From NCBI GenBank assembly GCA_037043235.1, contig JAWRVZ010000043.1, forward strand, positions 2,331,001 to 2,395,000: DNA of 64,000 bases, in the 5' to 3' direction. Source of the DNA: Rhodeus uyekii. Lineage: Eukaryota > Chordata > Actinopteri > Cypriniformes > Acheilognathidae. Positions 51,111 through 63,087 of the stretch are shown one piece after another. Numbering within the stretch: the first letter of the stretch is position 1; every line of letters starts with the position of its first letter. Made by a program: the position numbers and the translations under genes. The notes beneath the pieces are model-generated. The model saw nothing but the letters and a program-made list of their open reading frames with translations, was not told the DNA's origin and made no database searches.

Positions 51111-52236
51111 TCGAAAATGCGAGTGACTGACTAATAGGGAACCAATGCTTTTAAATCTTCTTGTCTTATAAGCTGTGGGGTTTTAGGCTTTAAGAATCTT
51201 GCAGAGTTGAAGCAGTAGTACAGTTTTTACTTGTCTGATAGATGTGTTCTTTAGCTCTTAGATGGAGGGAGGAGTAGCAAACAAATTGAAAGATGAAAGT
51301 GTTAATGGACAGAACAAAGGCTTGTGAAGATCTGAAGAAATATGGATGAGGGCCTGTCAGAAAAACATGAAAACATCATGAGTCCTTGGGTCTATCAGAA
51401 AGTCTTTCATACCCAAGACAAAGACTGATTGCTAATGAACTCACTTTTCCACACTTTAATCCCTGATTAGATTCACTATGCACCACGTTTTCAGATTGTC
51501 AAGTCTTACTGTTTGATGCTTAAGATTTATTAACCAAAGAAATCTTTGGTTTGTCTTGGATTCATGCTAATTACATTTTGCCTGTTCATTAGTTCAAGGC
51601 TGATTTTAGTAGTACTTAGTTCATACACATTCATTTTTTCTTTTAAGAATAAGATTCATGAGTTGCTGCTTTTTTGATATATATAAATATGTGTGTGTGT
51701 GTGTAAATGCTTCGCTGGAGAGGTGTTCATGTTAAAACATGTCTGAGGGTTTGTTTGAAATGTTTTCACAAAATAATATTAATTACAATAAGAAGCACTA
51801 ATAGCATGTCCTAGTTTTTCTGTTGTAATCTACAGAGTTGATGTACTACCACTAGAGGTTTTGTCTGCTAAATATTCCATCAGCATGGTGCAGACTCCTG
51901 TGCAAGGATGTGTTGGCTTGAATCTGGAATCCTACTCAGTTTCCTGGCATTCTGTCATCCTGCTCCCAAAACTCTGGGACTGAACATGATATAATGACTA
52001 AGCAACTAGAGGCCAAATAGCGAAGATGTGTAAGTGCTTTGGAATAAAATATGCAGTGGATCTGTGGCATGTTGTTAGCCCAATTTATTTGATGTATTTG
52101 ATTAATTTAAATTTATAGCTGTACATTTATTTTTCAGCACCATCTGTTGGATTTTTACAACTTAACACTTTTATTTTATATCTTGGTGTGTGTGTGTATA
52201 TCTATCTCGTGGGGATGATTCGAAAATCCATTGCTG

Positions 52237-52344
<108 letters not shown>

Positions 52345-52816
52345 TTTTCTTTTTCTTACTTGAATGATTTGTAAAGAGTGATTTCTAATCAAGTTAGGGA
52401 TTTTTATTAGTTAAAGCCTTTCTTTGCTTTTCTGTATTTTTCCATAGAGTAAGGATGAATATTGTCTGCACTCCTCACCAGAGAGAACATGTTATCAGAA
52501 TGTTTTGAGAATTCTTTCTGTTGATAGTTGGAGCCTGAGCCGAGTTCAGCCTTGGAGAAGCTGTGTATCTGTTTGTGTGTGTGTTAATATGATCTGTATT
52601 GGTGAGGTGATTAACTGGCAGCATAAGGAGATGGAATGACTTGTTGTTCTCGACAAGCCACGTGGAAGGTCACTCACTCGGTCCTTGTGAGACTTGAAGC
52701 TAGCTTTTGCTGATGAAACTGCAAACTAAACTTCACAATTTCTTCTGTTGACTGCACTTCTGATTCCTGGTCTTCATTCAACATATCTGGTCATTGGGTC
52801 TTAACTGTAATTCACC

Positions 52817-52819
<3 letters not shown>

Positions 52820-52898
<79 letters not shown>
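52820..52898. repeat. (TA)n(CA)n microsatellite
   Basis: About 71 bp of TA passes into ACACACAC. It is followed by CTCACCTAAATGATTATTAGG and AACACCTGTTCAATTTCTC, a short fragment of another common fish repeat, up to about 52950. Confidence 0.9.
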
Positions 52899-52953
52899 TC
52901 ACCTAAATGATTATTAGGAACACCTGTTCAATTTCTCATTAATGAGTGATCCA

Positions 52954-53290
52954 TGTGCAGTGAGCTCTCAGTCCCGAGATAACCATGTGAAGTGGCGTAT
53001 ATGTCCCTCGTTTTTGCTCGAGATACTAGGATTCGGCAACATAACAGAATCGACATAACCCACAAGAAAATACTAATGACATATACAGTGGAGTTCACTT
53101 ATCTTGAGTCAAGGTTAACTCGCCAATACTATTATGTAGACATTTATGTGGAACCGCCAAACTCCCTATTTGTCTCAGTATTTTCTTGTGGGTTATGTCG
53201 ATTCTGTCATGTTGCCCAATCCTACTATCTCGAGCAAAAACATATACGCCATTTCACATGATTATCTCGTGACTGAGAGTTCACTGCACA
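52954..53290. repeat. Long inverted repeat from two CAGTGGA-family ends
   Basis: The arms 52954-53074 and about 53176-53290 are reverse complements with few mismatches. Shared blocks are CGAGATAACCATGTGAA, TTTTTGCTCGAGATA, AGAATCGACATAACCCACAA and GAAAATACT. Both arms match the right half of the element at 59299-60058 (CGAGATAACCATGTGAAGTG near 59870). About 100 bp separate the arms, so a transcript could fold into a hairpin with a stem of roughly 115 bp. Confidence 0.8.
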
Positions 53291-53430
53291 TGCGCTGAGT
53301 TTGCGTTGCACATGGATCGCACGTCAGTGTTGCCAACTTGGTGCCTTTGTCACTATATTTAGCGAGTTTTCAGACCACTCTGGCTCAAATTTTCAAAAAA
53401 GTGACTAGCGACAAATCCAACAACTTTATT
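53086..53430 (-). mobile_element. CAGTGGA-TIR element, right-end fragment
   Basis: It begins CAGTGGAGTTCACTTATCTT after TA (53084-53085), then GTTAACTCGCCAATACTATT and GTGGAACCGCCAAACTCCCT. This is the exact complement order of the right end of the 59299 copy. It runs on through the right palindrome arm to GCGAGTTTTCAGACCACTCT and TTTCAAAAAAGTGACTAGCG, shared with 39240-39310. Confidence 0.7.
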
Positions 53431-53844
53431 TTATTCATCCTCCCAAATGCAGGCAGAGCAGAAGATGTTCACTCTTCCACGTGCAAATGAATCAAATGAA
53501 ACAACATGGTCACGAATCAAAATATAATAAACATGAATCAAAAAAGTAGAAGTGCATTTAAAAACATAAGCATGAATTAAAACTTTAAACATATAAAAAA
53601 ATTATTAATTATTGTGCACAAAACTTAATGTGTTTTTACAAATGATGTTTTCCTTGCTTATGTTCTTCTCTATTTTGTGCTTTCTACCATTTTCTGCTCA
53701 TATTTAAGTTTGTTAGCACGGTTGTGCTGTTTTTCTCTTCATTCTTTCCACATTCTGCACTTCCAAAAGTTGCAGTTCGAGTTTCATGTAAATTAGGGTG
53801 GTTTAAGCGTCACCATTGGTCCACTAGTTCTAGATCCTAGAACA

Positions 53845-53935
53845 ATTGCTAGGTCCTAGCCAATCAAGAGGAGCCAGACCTTGATTAGCTGGTTCAGGTG
53901 TGTTTGATTAGGTTTGGAGCTGAACTTTGCTCTAC
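53845..53935 (-). repeat. Teleost repeat fragment
   Basis: AGCTGGTTCAGGTGTGTTTG followed by ATTAGGTTTGGAGCTGAACTT is a block of a frequent fish non-autonomous DNA repeat. Only one end is present. Confidence 0.5.
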
Positions 53936-54003
53936 CAACATTGCCTCCATGTTATAGATTAAATATGAAAGTGAACAGCCAGTATCGATCAAGTACATAG
54001 GTA

Positions 54004-55632
54004 CAGTAATACCTCGGTTTACGAGCGACTTGGTATACAAGCAAATCGGTGTATGAGCATGGAGGGTTGAATCGGTGTACGAGCATTGTGTCGGTGTACG
54101 AGGAAAAATTTCCCTCACCCATGCGCAGTTTTGTGTGGAAAAAGTCCTAACGCTCAGCATCCTTGTGCACATTTTTACATGAAATATCCTAATGACAGCC
54201 TCTCATAACACAGTCAGGAGGTTCCAACCCCTTAACTCTCTCATTGGTTGCATCATTCACCGCAGTGATACTTTTATAAGTGATTTAAAGAAGTTTTTAC
54301 CTCATATTCTAAACATTAATTAATTGTGATCGCTATTGTTCACGGAGTGAAATATATACACGGTTTTAGCCAAATAATAAACAAAGTAATAGGGTTAGAC
54401 AAACCATATTTTTATACAAACAACATATAAGCCTCTCCAACAAATGAGCACTGTTTTCTGTGCAGTATCGGCAAAAGCGCAAGGAGTAAAATGTGACTTC
54501 TTACCCCATGAGCGGGGCTCGTTTTAACAGACAGCGGGTTAGTTGTAACACCATGTTATCCAATGCAAGTTCATTCACATATTTTTATTTGTTTAAAAAA
54601 GTTGCGTCTTGATGATCATAAGCATAACTTATGAATTAAATATATATTTTTTCCTTAATTTTTTACATTTGTTGTGTTTTGAAATGTAATGACATGAAAA
54701 ACGTTTTAATAGGTTAATACAATGCAAAATATATGATTATTGATGCTTGTTTAACCCCGCGCTGTCTTGTTTACTTCAGGACCGGATAGCAGCCACTATG
54801 TGTTTTTCACGTCTTTCAAAATGGTACCATCTTTTAGCCAAGAAGATGGTAATCATAACAATATAAGATTAGACTAACAATCTTTCACACATTCTTTGAA
54901 AATCGAAAAACAACTACTATAACAAAAAATATTTACATGCTGCCAAAAGAGTTTTTCCTGTGGTTCTCATCCAAACTTCGATGAAATTTCTCGAAAAATG
55001 GCAAGAAGACGTGTGCAAACAGTGTGTTGAAAAGCCCTTTAGCACGTCACATTTATGCCCGTGCAACTATCTAAAAAATCACTGTTACTATTTACCCCGC
55101 GTTACTTTGTGCCCCGTGGTCCCCTAGTTCTCTCGCGGCTCCCGCGAATTCGTTCTCTCGCGGCTCCCGCGAATTCGTTCTCTCGCGGCTCCCGCGAATT
55201 TGTTCGTTCGCGGCTCCCGTGAATTCGTTCTTTCGCGGCTCCCATGTTCCACGACTTTTTTCTGCACTATTATAATAAATTCACTCATTTGCTTTCATCC
55301 TTGCTTTCCCCGCTCCCCCCTCCTCCCTCCTCTCTCTCCTCCAAGCAGGCTGCTCAAACCTGAAGTGCATTACAGTAAATTGTCAAGTATTTTTAGAGTT
55401 TAATTGTCAATTATTAATTAGTATTTATATGAGATCTTAATGGTTACAATTTTAACTGCAATTAATTTTCGTAAAACCAAAAAAAATATTTAAAATGGGC
55501 ATTTGTGGTCATTTGGAATGAATTAATTGATTTTTAGTGCATTCTTATGGGGAAATTTGTTTTGGTGTACGAGCATTTTGTTTACGAGCTCGCTCTTGGA
55601 ACGAATTAAACTCGTAAACCGAGGTATTACTG
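54004..55632. mobile_element. Tigger/pogo-like non-autonomous element, 1629 bp
   Basis: Perfect 22-bp terminal inverted repeats start CAGTAATACCTCGGTTTACG and are flanked by TA at 54002-54003 and 55633-55634. Subterminal motifs GGTGTACGAGCAT recur three to four times on the left and once on the right. No transposase frame survives. The interior contains a CG-rich 25-bp tandem repeat (55128-55246) and CT-rich sequence. Its right edge cuts off a LINE fragment, so it probably inserted into that LINE. The TIRs are related to but distinct from those of the element at 15329. Confidence 0.88.
55128..55246. repeat. 25-bp minisatellite with hairpin units
   Basis: There are about 4.8 tandem copies of a 25-bp unit. 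The first two are identical, the third has one change, and the fourth and fifth have more. Each of the first three units contains a perfect 6-bp stem, TCGCGG-ctc-CCGCGA, and most have GAATTCG at the join. The array is very CpG-rich in an AT-rich setting. Confidence 0.92.
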
Positions 55633-56800
55633 TATTTGATATATTCGATCAAAGGTGTAGATTTGTAGTAGTGAGTGGAAGTATGAGGGTGCTGAGCCTG
55701 TATTAGTTCTGTAACCAAGTGTCAGTGCTTTGCATTTGATGCGTGCTGAAAGTGGGAGCCAGTGCAGACAGATAGAGTGGTGTGACGTGGACCCTTTTGT
55801 GTTCTTTGAAGACCAGACGAGCTGCAGCGTAATGGATCAGTTGCAGGGGTTTGATTGCACTAGAAGAAGTCCGGCCAGAAGAGCGTTGCAATAATCAAGC
55901 CTGGAAATAACCATGGTCTGTACAAGTTGTGTTGCTTGCTCAGTTAGGAACGGCCCGATCCACCTGATGTTGTGAAATGCAAACCTGCATAATTGAGCCG
56001 TCTTTGCGATGTAATCAGTGAAGGTCAGCTGGTCCTCAAAGATTACTCCAAGATTTCTGGCAGACCTTGATGGGGTAATCGTAGAGGAGCGGATCTGGAT
56101 GGTGAAGTCGTGCTGTAGAGTCAGATTTCCAGGAAAGACAAGAAGCTCCATCTTTGCCAAGTTGAGCTGCAGATGATGCTCTTTCATCCATGCCGAGATA
56201 TCCGCAAGATAGATTGTGATCTGTGCAGCTACCTTGGGATCATCTGGTTGAAATGATAGGTAGAGTTGTTTGTCATTGGCGTAGCAGTGATAGGAGAAAC
56301 AGTTTGCCTGTATAATGGGACCCAGTAATGTGGTGTACATGGAGAAGAGAGGGGGTCCAAGAACTGAGCCCTGTGGTACACCAGTGATCAGTTGACATTC
56401 TTTGGAGACCTCCCCGCACCATGCAACCCTGAAGGATTTATCTATGAGATAGGATTCAAACCAGTGAAGCAGAGCTCCTATGATGCCTAAGGATGAGAGG
56501 GTGGACAGAAAGATAAGATGATTAACCGTGTCAAAGGCAGCAGATAAATCTAAAAGAATGAGAACTGATGACTTGAAATTAGCTTTTGTACTCCTTAGAG
56601 CTTCAGTGACTGATAGTAATGGCGTCTCGGTTAAATGGCCCTTCTTGAAGCCAGATTGGTTGATGTCCAACTAAATATTCTGGGAGAAGAAAAGATGATA
56701 CCTGGTTAAAAATAATATGTTCAAGAGTTTTTGATATGAATGGTAGGAGAGAGACAGGTCTGTAATTATCAACAAGTGTAGATTTAGCAATATAGCGGCT
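55633..56800 (-). pseudogene. L2/CR1-type LINE reverse transcriptase relic
   Basis: A 277-codon minus-strand frame (56670-55837) holds reverse transcriptase blocks: QSGFKKGHLTET, LLDLSAAFDTVNH (residues 40-51), TGVPQGSVLGPPLFS (96-110), CYANDKQLYLSF (129-140) and SARNLGVIFE. Upstream, in a shifted frame, NYRPVSLLPFISK lies near 56770. Downstream, two more frameshifts lead through AAARLVFKEHKRVHVTPLYL and HWLPLSARIKCKALTLGYRT to the Tigger-like element at 55632. The catalytic YADD motif reads YAND, so the enzyme would be dead even with a repaired frame. The 5' end and the 3' tail are missing. Confidence 0.88.
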
Positions 56801-57600
56801 GAATTATATAGATTACAATGTTATGATGAAGTGTATGCCTTTTTTCACTGATGTTTTGTGTTTCAAAGGCTGTTTGATACCATAGTCAAGCAAAAGGCTA
56901 ATCATATACAATGACTTGTAGACAACCCTGTATAATTCCTCTTCTTAAATGTTTCTGGGTCAAACAAATATGACTGAATTAAACCAGTTTTTCCACTTGC
57001 CATTGTGCATCATTTACTATGGTAAAGTTAACCGAGTGGCTCTCTGAGCTTGTGTAAGTGAGTGGAGACAGTTCCATTTATATTCAAGCTATTTTAAGGC
57101 ATGACAACAACAAAAAACATTTAAATGTCATTTTGGTGATCAAATATTAGTTTAAGGGATAAAATTGATTATAGGTGATTATAGACTTTAAATACTTTTC
57201 ATTGGTTAAATATTTGCAAAACCCACTGATGTAAAGGGTGACCAATAGTAATGATTAATAAAAAAAAATGATAAAGGAGATGCAAGGTTTCTGCCCGACA
57301 CTGACAATATTTCATTAATATATAAAGTTATTGTCTTAAAGAGTTTTTGAAATGATTAATAATAAATAAAAAAAAGGATTTCTCTTCATTGTATTCGCCC
57401 CGGATGTGTGAGCATAGGCACGTGCCTAGAATGCTTTAATTTCAGATTTTTAACAGTATTTTATAGAAATGTGCATAATTGTTACGTCCTATGGTTGCTT
57501 CTAGGAGCCAAAACTCTACCACAGCTAGCTAGCCATGCAGCAAATAAGTATTGACAAAACCCCAGAACAAATTATGAACACCTCACAGCATGAGCAGGAT

Positions 57601-58119
57601 TTAATGTGTTGAATATATTAGGCTTTTCCTTGAACCATTTTTCCTTTGAATTACATTGTCAGATTGAAAAAAGTATGAGGGAAAACTTAACTCTGTTGCC
57701 ATAAGGGTTCTTCTAAACATGTGTCTCCGCATGGAAGTGTCTATGTGCCACGAACAGTCTTTGACTGGTTTTAAATTGTGCGTCCTTATGGCACGCATGC
57801 TGTTGTTATCTTTATAGGTGGCGGAATCTGCTTTTCCCTTGATGAATCCATTAAAAAGCCCTCTATCAAAAGGAGCATATTCCCCAACAACTACACTTCT
57901 TGTTGAAAAAGGTAAATTAGCGAGTAATAGAGTATTAGAAACTGCAGCATCATCACTATACTTGTTTGAGGTAAGAAATATAAGCTTCAAGTGTATAAAC
58001 TTGGATTTGGTGCATGGATCAGGAATCCTGCCCTCTGAACTGACAGGGTCATCTACTCTTTTACTCACTTTTGATATGAAAATATAAAGTAAACCCTGAA
58101 TGAGACGCGTCTCAGCCAA
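57601..58119 (-). other. Unexplained 172-codon reading frame
   Basis: A minus-strand frame is open for 172 codons in zmat4 intron 2 in a part free of recognised repeats. Its product has no domain, signal peptide or membrane segment that I recognise. A shorter + strand frame overlaps it (57818-58087), so lack of stops may come from local composition. It could be a chance frame, an old gene fragment or conserved non-coding DNA. Confidence 0.2.
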
Positions 58120-58589
58120 CAGTCCTTTACCAGTGGAGTGTGGGTCCTTTTACAGTAATGAGTCTTGAAAGCTTTCTCTATTTGCCATTTATTTTTCCCC
58201 TGTGCTTACCCATGAGTAGAGCTTGATGTTTTCCTCTGGCCAAATGACAGTGGGGTTTGGAACATCATGTGCTTTTTGTGCTTAGAGCTAAATTGTGGCT
58301 CTCTAAATCTATTACTGTGACAGTTCAACCCCAGTCTGACTTTACTATTTGAGACTAGTTTAGTCTACCCCCATGTAATTACCTTGCCCAAGACTTCCCT
58401 TAAGGACTGGACTCAAAAGTACTCAACAGTACACTTCTGGTAAGATTAGTTCACACATTTCTTTAAATGCAAAGCTGCTATTTTTTGCTCAGTAGTGTGG
58501 CTGTAAAGTGTTTGTTTGATTATTATCAAATTAATTGCAGTTAGATCTGATTTATTTTCTCACAAATGTGATGCGTGTGAACATGCACA

Positions 58590-60066
<1,477 letters not shown>

Positions 60067-60153
<87 letters not shown>

Positions 60154-60170
60154 TATATATATATATATAT
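60067..60170. repeat. (TA)n microsatellite
   Basis: About 85 bp of TA, then CAG, then another 17 bp of TA. It starts 9 bp after the TIR element end. Confidence 0.93.
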
Positions 60171-60548
60171 TATTTTTTATTTTATTTTTTCCCATCACCA
60201 TGTCACTGTAGGGCCCTCTTGAGAATGCCTTTGCCTTCTGAGAATTCTCTGATAAATAGAAAGTTGAAAAGAAAAACATTTATTTGAAATATAAAGATTT
60301 TTTTTTTGGATTGTTAGAAATGCCTTTACTGTCGTTTTTGATCAATACAATGCATACTTGAGGAGATGGAACAAAAAAGTTTAAAGGTGTTTTTTTTCTT
60401 CTTCCCAAAATCAATTGATAGCTTATCACTATTAAACACTGACAGGCAGAAGTGTTTATAGACAAATGTGCATATTTATTGTTTGCTGATGTAATGGTAA
60501 ACTGAGAGGAAATTATGGATAGAATTGTTTGTATTTGAACACTATAAT

Positions 60549-61032
60549 AATAATTCATTACATTTATATAGTGCTTTTCTTGGAACTCAAAGCGCTTTAA
60601 ATTTGCAAGGAGGGAATCTCCTCAACCACCATCAATGTGTAGCATCCACCTGGATAATGCAACGGTAGCCATATTGCGCCAGAACGCACACCAGCTTACT
60701 GGTAGAGAAGAAACAGCGATGAACCCAATCATTATATGAGGATGATTAGGAGGCCATGATGGACCGCGGCCAATGGACAAATTTGGCCAGGAAGCCTGGG
60801 TTAAACCTCTACTCTCTACCAAGGACATCATGAGATTTTTAATCACCACTGAAAGTCAGGACCTTGGTTTAACGCCTCATCTGAATGACGGAGCTTGTTA
60901 TAGTATAGTGTTCTTCCAACAGAAACCATTTTTCCCCCCAGGAGGTCTTCCCCCCCCCCCATCCAGGTACTAACCAGGCTGCTTGGCTTCAGTGGGAAAC
61001 CAGTCTTGGGCTACAGGGTGATATGAAGCAGC
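60549..61032 (-). mobile_element. SINE3-like element (5S rRNA-derived SINE)
   Basis: On the minus strand the head reads CATATCACCCTGTAGCCCAA, then CACTGAAGCCAAGCAGCCTG and GTTAGTACCTGGAT. This follows 5S rRNA around its internal promoter (GAAGCTAAGCAGGGT..CCTGGTTAGTACTTGGATGGG). It is followed by a body with AGTCAGGACC..., GGCCATGATGG, GATGAACCCAATCATTATATG and TGGATGATGC-like blocks, and ends in a LINE-like tail AAAGCGCTTTGAGTTCCAAG then AAAGCACTATATAAATGTAAT. This order is that of SINE3 elements described from zebrafish. It is transcribed by RNA polymerase III from the 5S-type internal promoter. It is not a working 5S gene. A poly-C run near 60950 disrupts the 5S part. Confidence 0.82.
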
Positions 61033-61643
61033 ACCATTCTCAATAACTCTGACTTCCATCTGTCTCTCTCCATCTCTCCATGTCTTTTTTTAATATTTAC
61101 TTTTGAGAGGGGAGAAATAGGAGGACTGGGCTAATAAGATTCTCTCAGGCACTTCTTCAATCTCCAAACACAAGGCGACATATCATTTTTAACCACATTC
61201 ATCTAGTCAGACAATCTGTTTCATACAGGTCCAGGTGTCTTTTTTTAAGTCTAATAAAAGCAGTCAGAAAATAATTTACTTCTTGAAGAGGAAATGAGTG
61301 ACTTTCAATGCTGATTATTCCAATTCTGCTCTCTGCCCTTCATTCCACACTTGAGGCTTTTGTGTTGAGGATGAAGTTCAATTACCCTCTTGTCAAACAA
61401 CATAATTTTCAGGTAAACTGAGCAGTACATTTATTTGGCCCACTCTCTGAAAGCTGTGCTGTCAAACCCAAATAATTGATGGGTTTGTGATTTGTGGCTC
61501 CACACTCACTTAAGACCAACCACAGTAATTATTTATTGGCTTGTGAATATCATGGGTATATCATGTCATCTATGGTCATTTTTATACTCTATTTCTTCTC
61601 AATTCATGTTCTAATTTGTCTGATAGGTGAACCATGACATTTA

Positions 61644-62824
61644 CCGTATTGTTCGCCATATAAGACGCTCCGGAGCATAAGACGCACCCAATTTTAAAGG
61701 AGGAAAATCTAGAAAAATAAGATTCTGAACCAAATACTGTAGTAAAATATTTTATATGAACTTTATAAAATAACAGCAGTTTAAGAACAATTTTATGCCA
61801 ATTATGTAACATATTAAGAACTATCTTTACTCTCAATAACAGTCAGTAAAGTCAGTAAACAGTGAAAGTAACAAAAATAAGGCTGTAATGTTTTTATTAG
61901 AACCCCAATAATTCCTCTTCTTCGCTGCTATCAGAAATGAGGAAGGACAGATCCACGCAGTCATTGTCGTCACTTTCTTCCTCACTGGTGTCAAATAAGA
62001 CGTTGTCTTCTGTTCCATCCAAGGCATTACTAAAAGTCGTTGTGTTTACTTCATTGTGTTTAAACCTTGTGTATGGTGTGTCTAATAATTTGTTGCTTAT
62101 GTCTTATGGTTGCTAAGTGTATTATTATGTACCGTTCCTATTCACTTTGTGTGTAAACCGGGAAGTGGGGAATAGGTGACTGTGGCGAGGGGGTTGGTGA
62201 TAACTGTTGGCGAGGTGGTTCAGCGAGGTCTGAAGCGGGAGAGAGAGAGTCGAGAGACGAGCGGTGCGTAAGTAGATCAAGTGCAAATTGACAAACACCT
62301 GTTTCTCATTGAGACAGGAAGTGAGAGATGGGGAGAGAGACCCAGGCGAGACGCGAGTCACCACGGAAGCAGAGAACGCGAGGCTCACGAGTGCAACAGA
62401 GAAGTGAAACGAAACCAAGAGAAAGAGGCGTGACTCACAGAGAGTGAAGTGTGAGCGCCGAACGCGCATGTCTTGGTTGCTGTTTTGTTTTTGTTCAAGT
62501 CTGAGAAAATAAAATAGCCCGTGATTCTCAGGATGCTGACCCTGCCTCCTCCTTTCTCCCTCTTTCTTCCGGGTTTCGGCAGCAGTGTGGTAATGTTCTT
62601 TTGTCACAGGGAATCTCTCTCTCCCGCTGCAGACCTCGCTGAACCACGCCCCCCTCGCCACAGTCATCACTGTAAAGTCCACCATTGCCCCCCACTCGTC
62701 ATCACCACAGCTACGGCCGTGGCCGCGCTCTGCGGATTTTTTATATTCGTCGGATAGGACGCACCAACTTTTCCCCCCCAGTTTTGGGGAGGAAAAAGTG
62801 TGTCTTATGTGTTGAAAAATACGG
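61644..62824. mobile_element. TA-flanked TIR DNA element, 1181 bp, with nested repeats
   Basis: The left end CCGTATTGTTCGCCATATAA followed by GACGCTCCGG, and the right-end complement CCGTATTTTTCAACACATAAG followed by ACACACTTTTTCC, form imperfect inverted repeats. TA is on both sides (61642-61643, 62825-62826). Within it, GTGGCGAGGGGG and GGTTCAGCGAGGTCTG (62182-62240) recur in inverted form at about 62615-62665, resembling cyprinid gypsy LTR or leader sequence. The interior may therefore have captured retroelement DNA. Long open frames across it (for example minus 62685-62125) have no recognised domain. Confidence 0.7.
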
Positions 62825-62997
62825 TATATGAAATGCTTTTACAATGAAAACCTATATGGATAATAAATACACAGATCTTTCACTTTTGATTTAAATACAG
62901 CCATCTTATTTTTTACAGTGCTGTGGTTGCAGAATAATCAGATTGTGTACAAAAATAATATAAACGTACATTTAAATAATTCCCCCCTCTCTTTCAG

Positions 62998-63087
62998 AGC
63001 CGGAAACATGCAAACAAAGTGCGTCTGTATTACATGCTGCATCCAGTAGATGGGGGATGTCCAGCTAAGAAGCTCAGAACAGATGAT
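62998..63087 (+). CDS. zmat4: zmat4 coding exon 2, completes zinc finger 1
   Basis: The exon encodes 30 codons in phase 0 between CTTTCAG|AGC and GAT|GTGAGT. The peptide SRKHANKVRLYYMLHP continues with VDGGCPAKKLRTDD. It matches vertebrate ZMAT4 residues 35-64 closely, with Asn for Ser, Val for Arg and Lys for Arg being among the few changes. H38 (SRKH) supplies the last zinc ligand of finger 1, giving C-x2-C-x12-H-x5-H across the exon junction. This is the matrin/U1-C-type spacing linked to RNA or DNA binding. The remaining three fingers lie beyond the window. Confidence 0.95.

Noticed and set aside
55128..55246. CRISPR-like array
   Set aside because: The 25-bp units are directly adjacent with no spacers and lie in vertebrate nuclear DNA inside a transposon, so this is a minisatellite.
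60941..61023. Functional 5S rRNA gene
   Set aside because: Only part of 5S is similar, it is interrupted by a poly-C run and it is joined to a SINE body.
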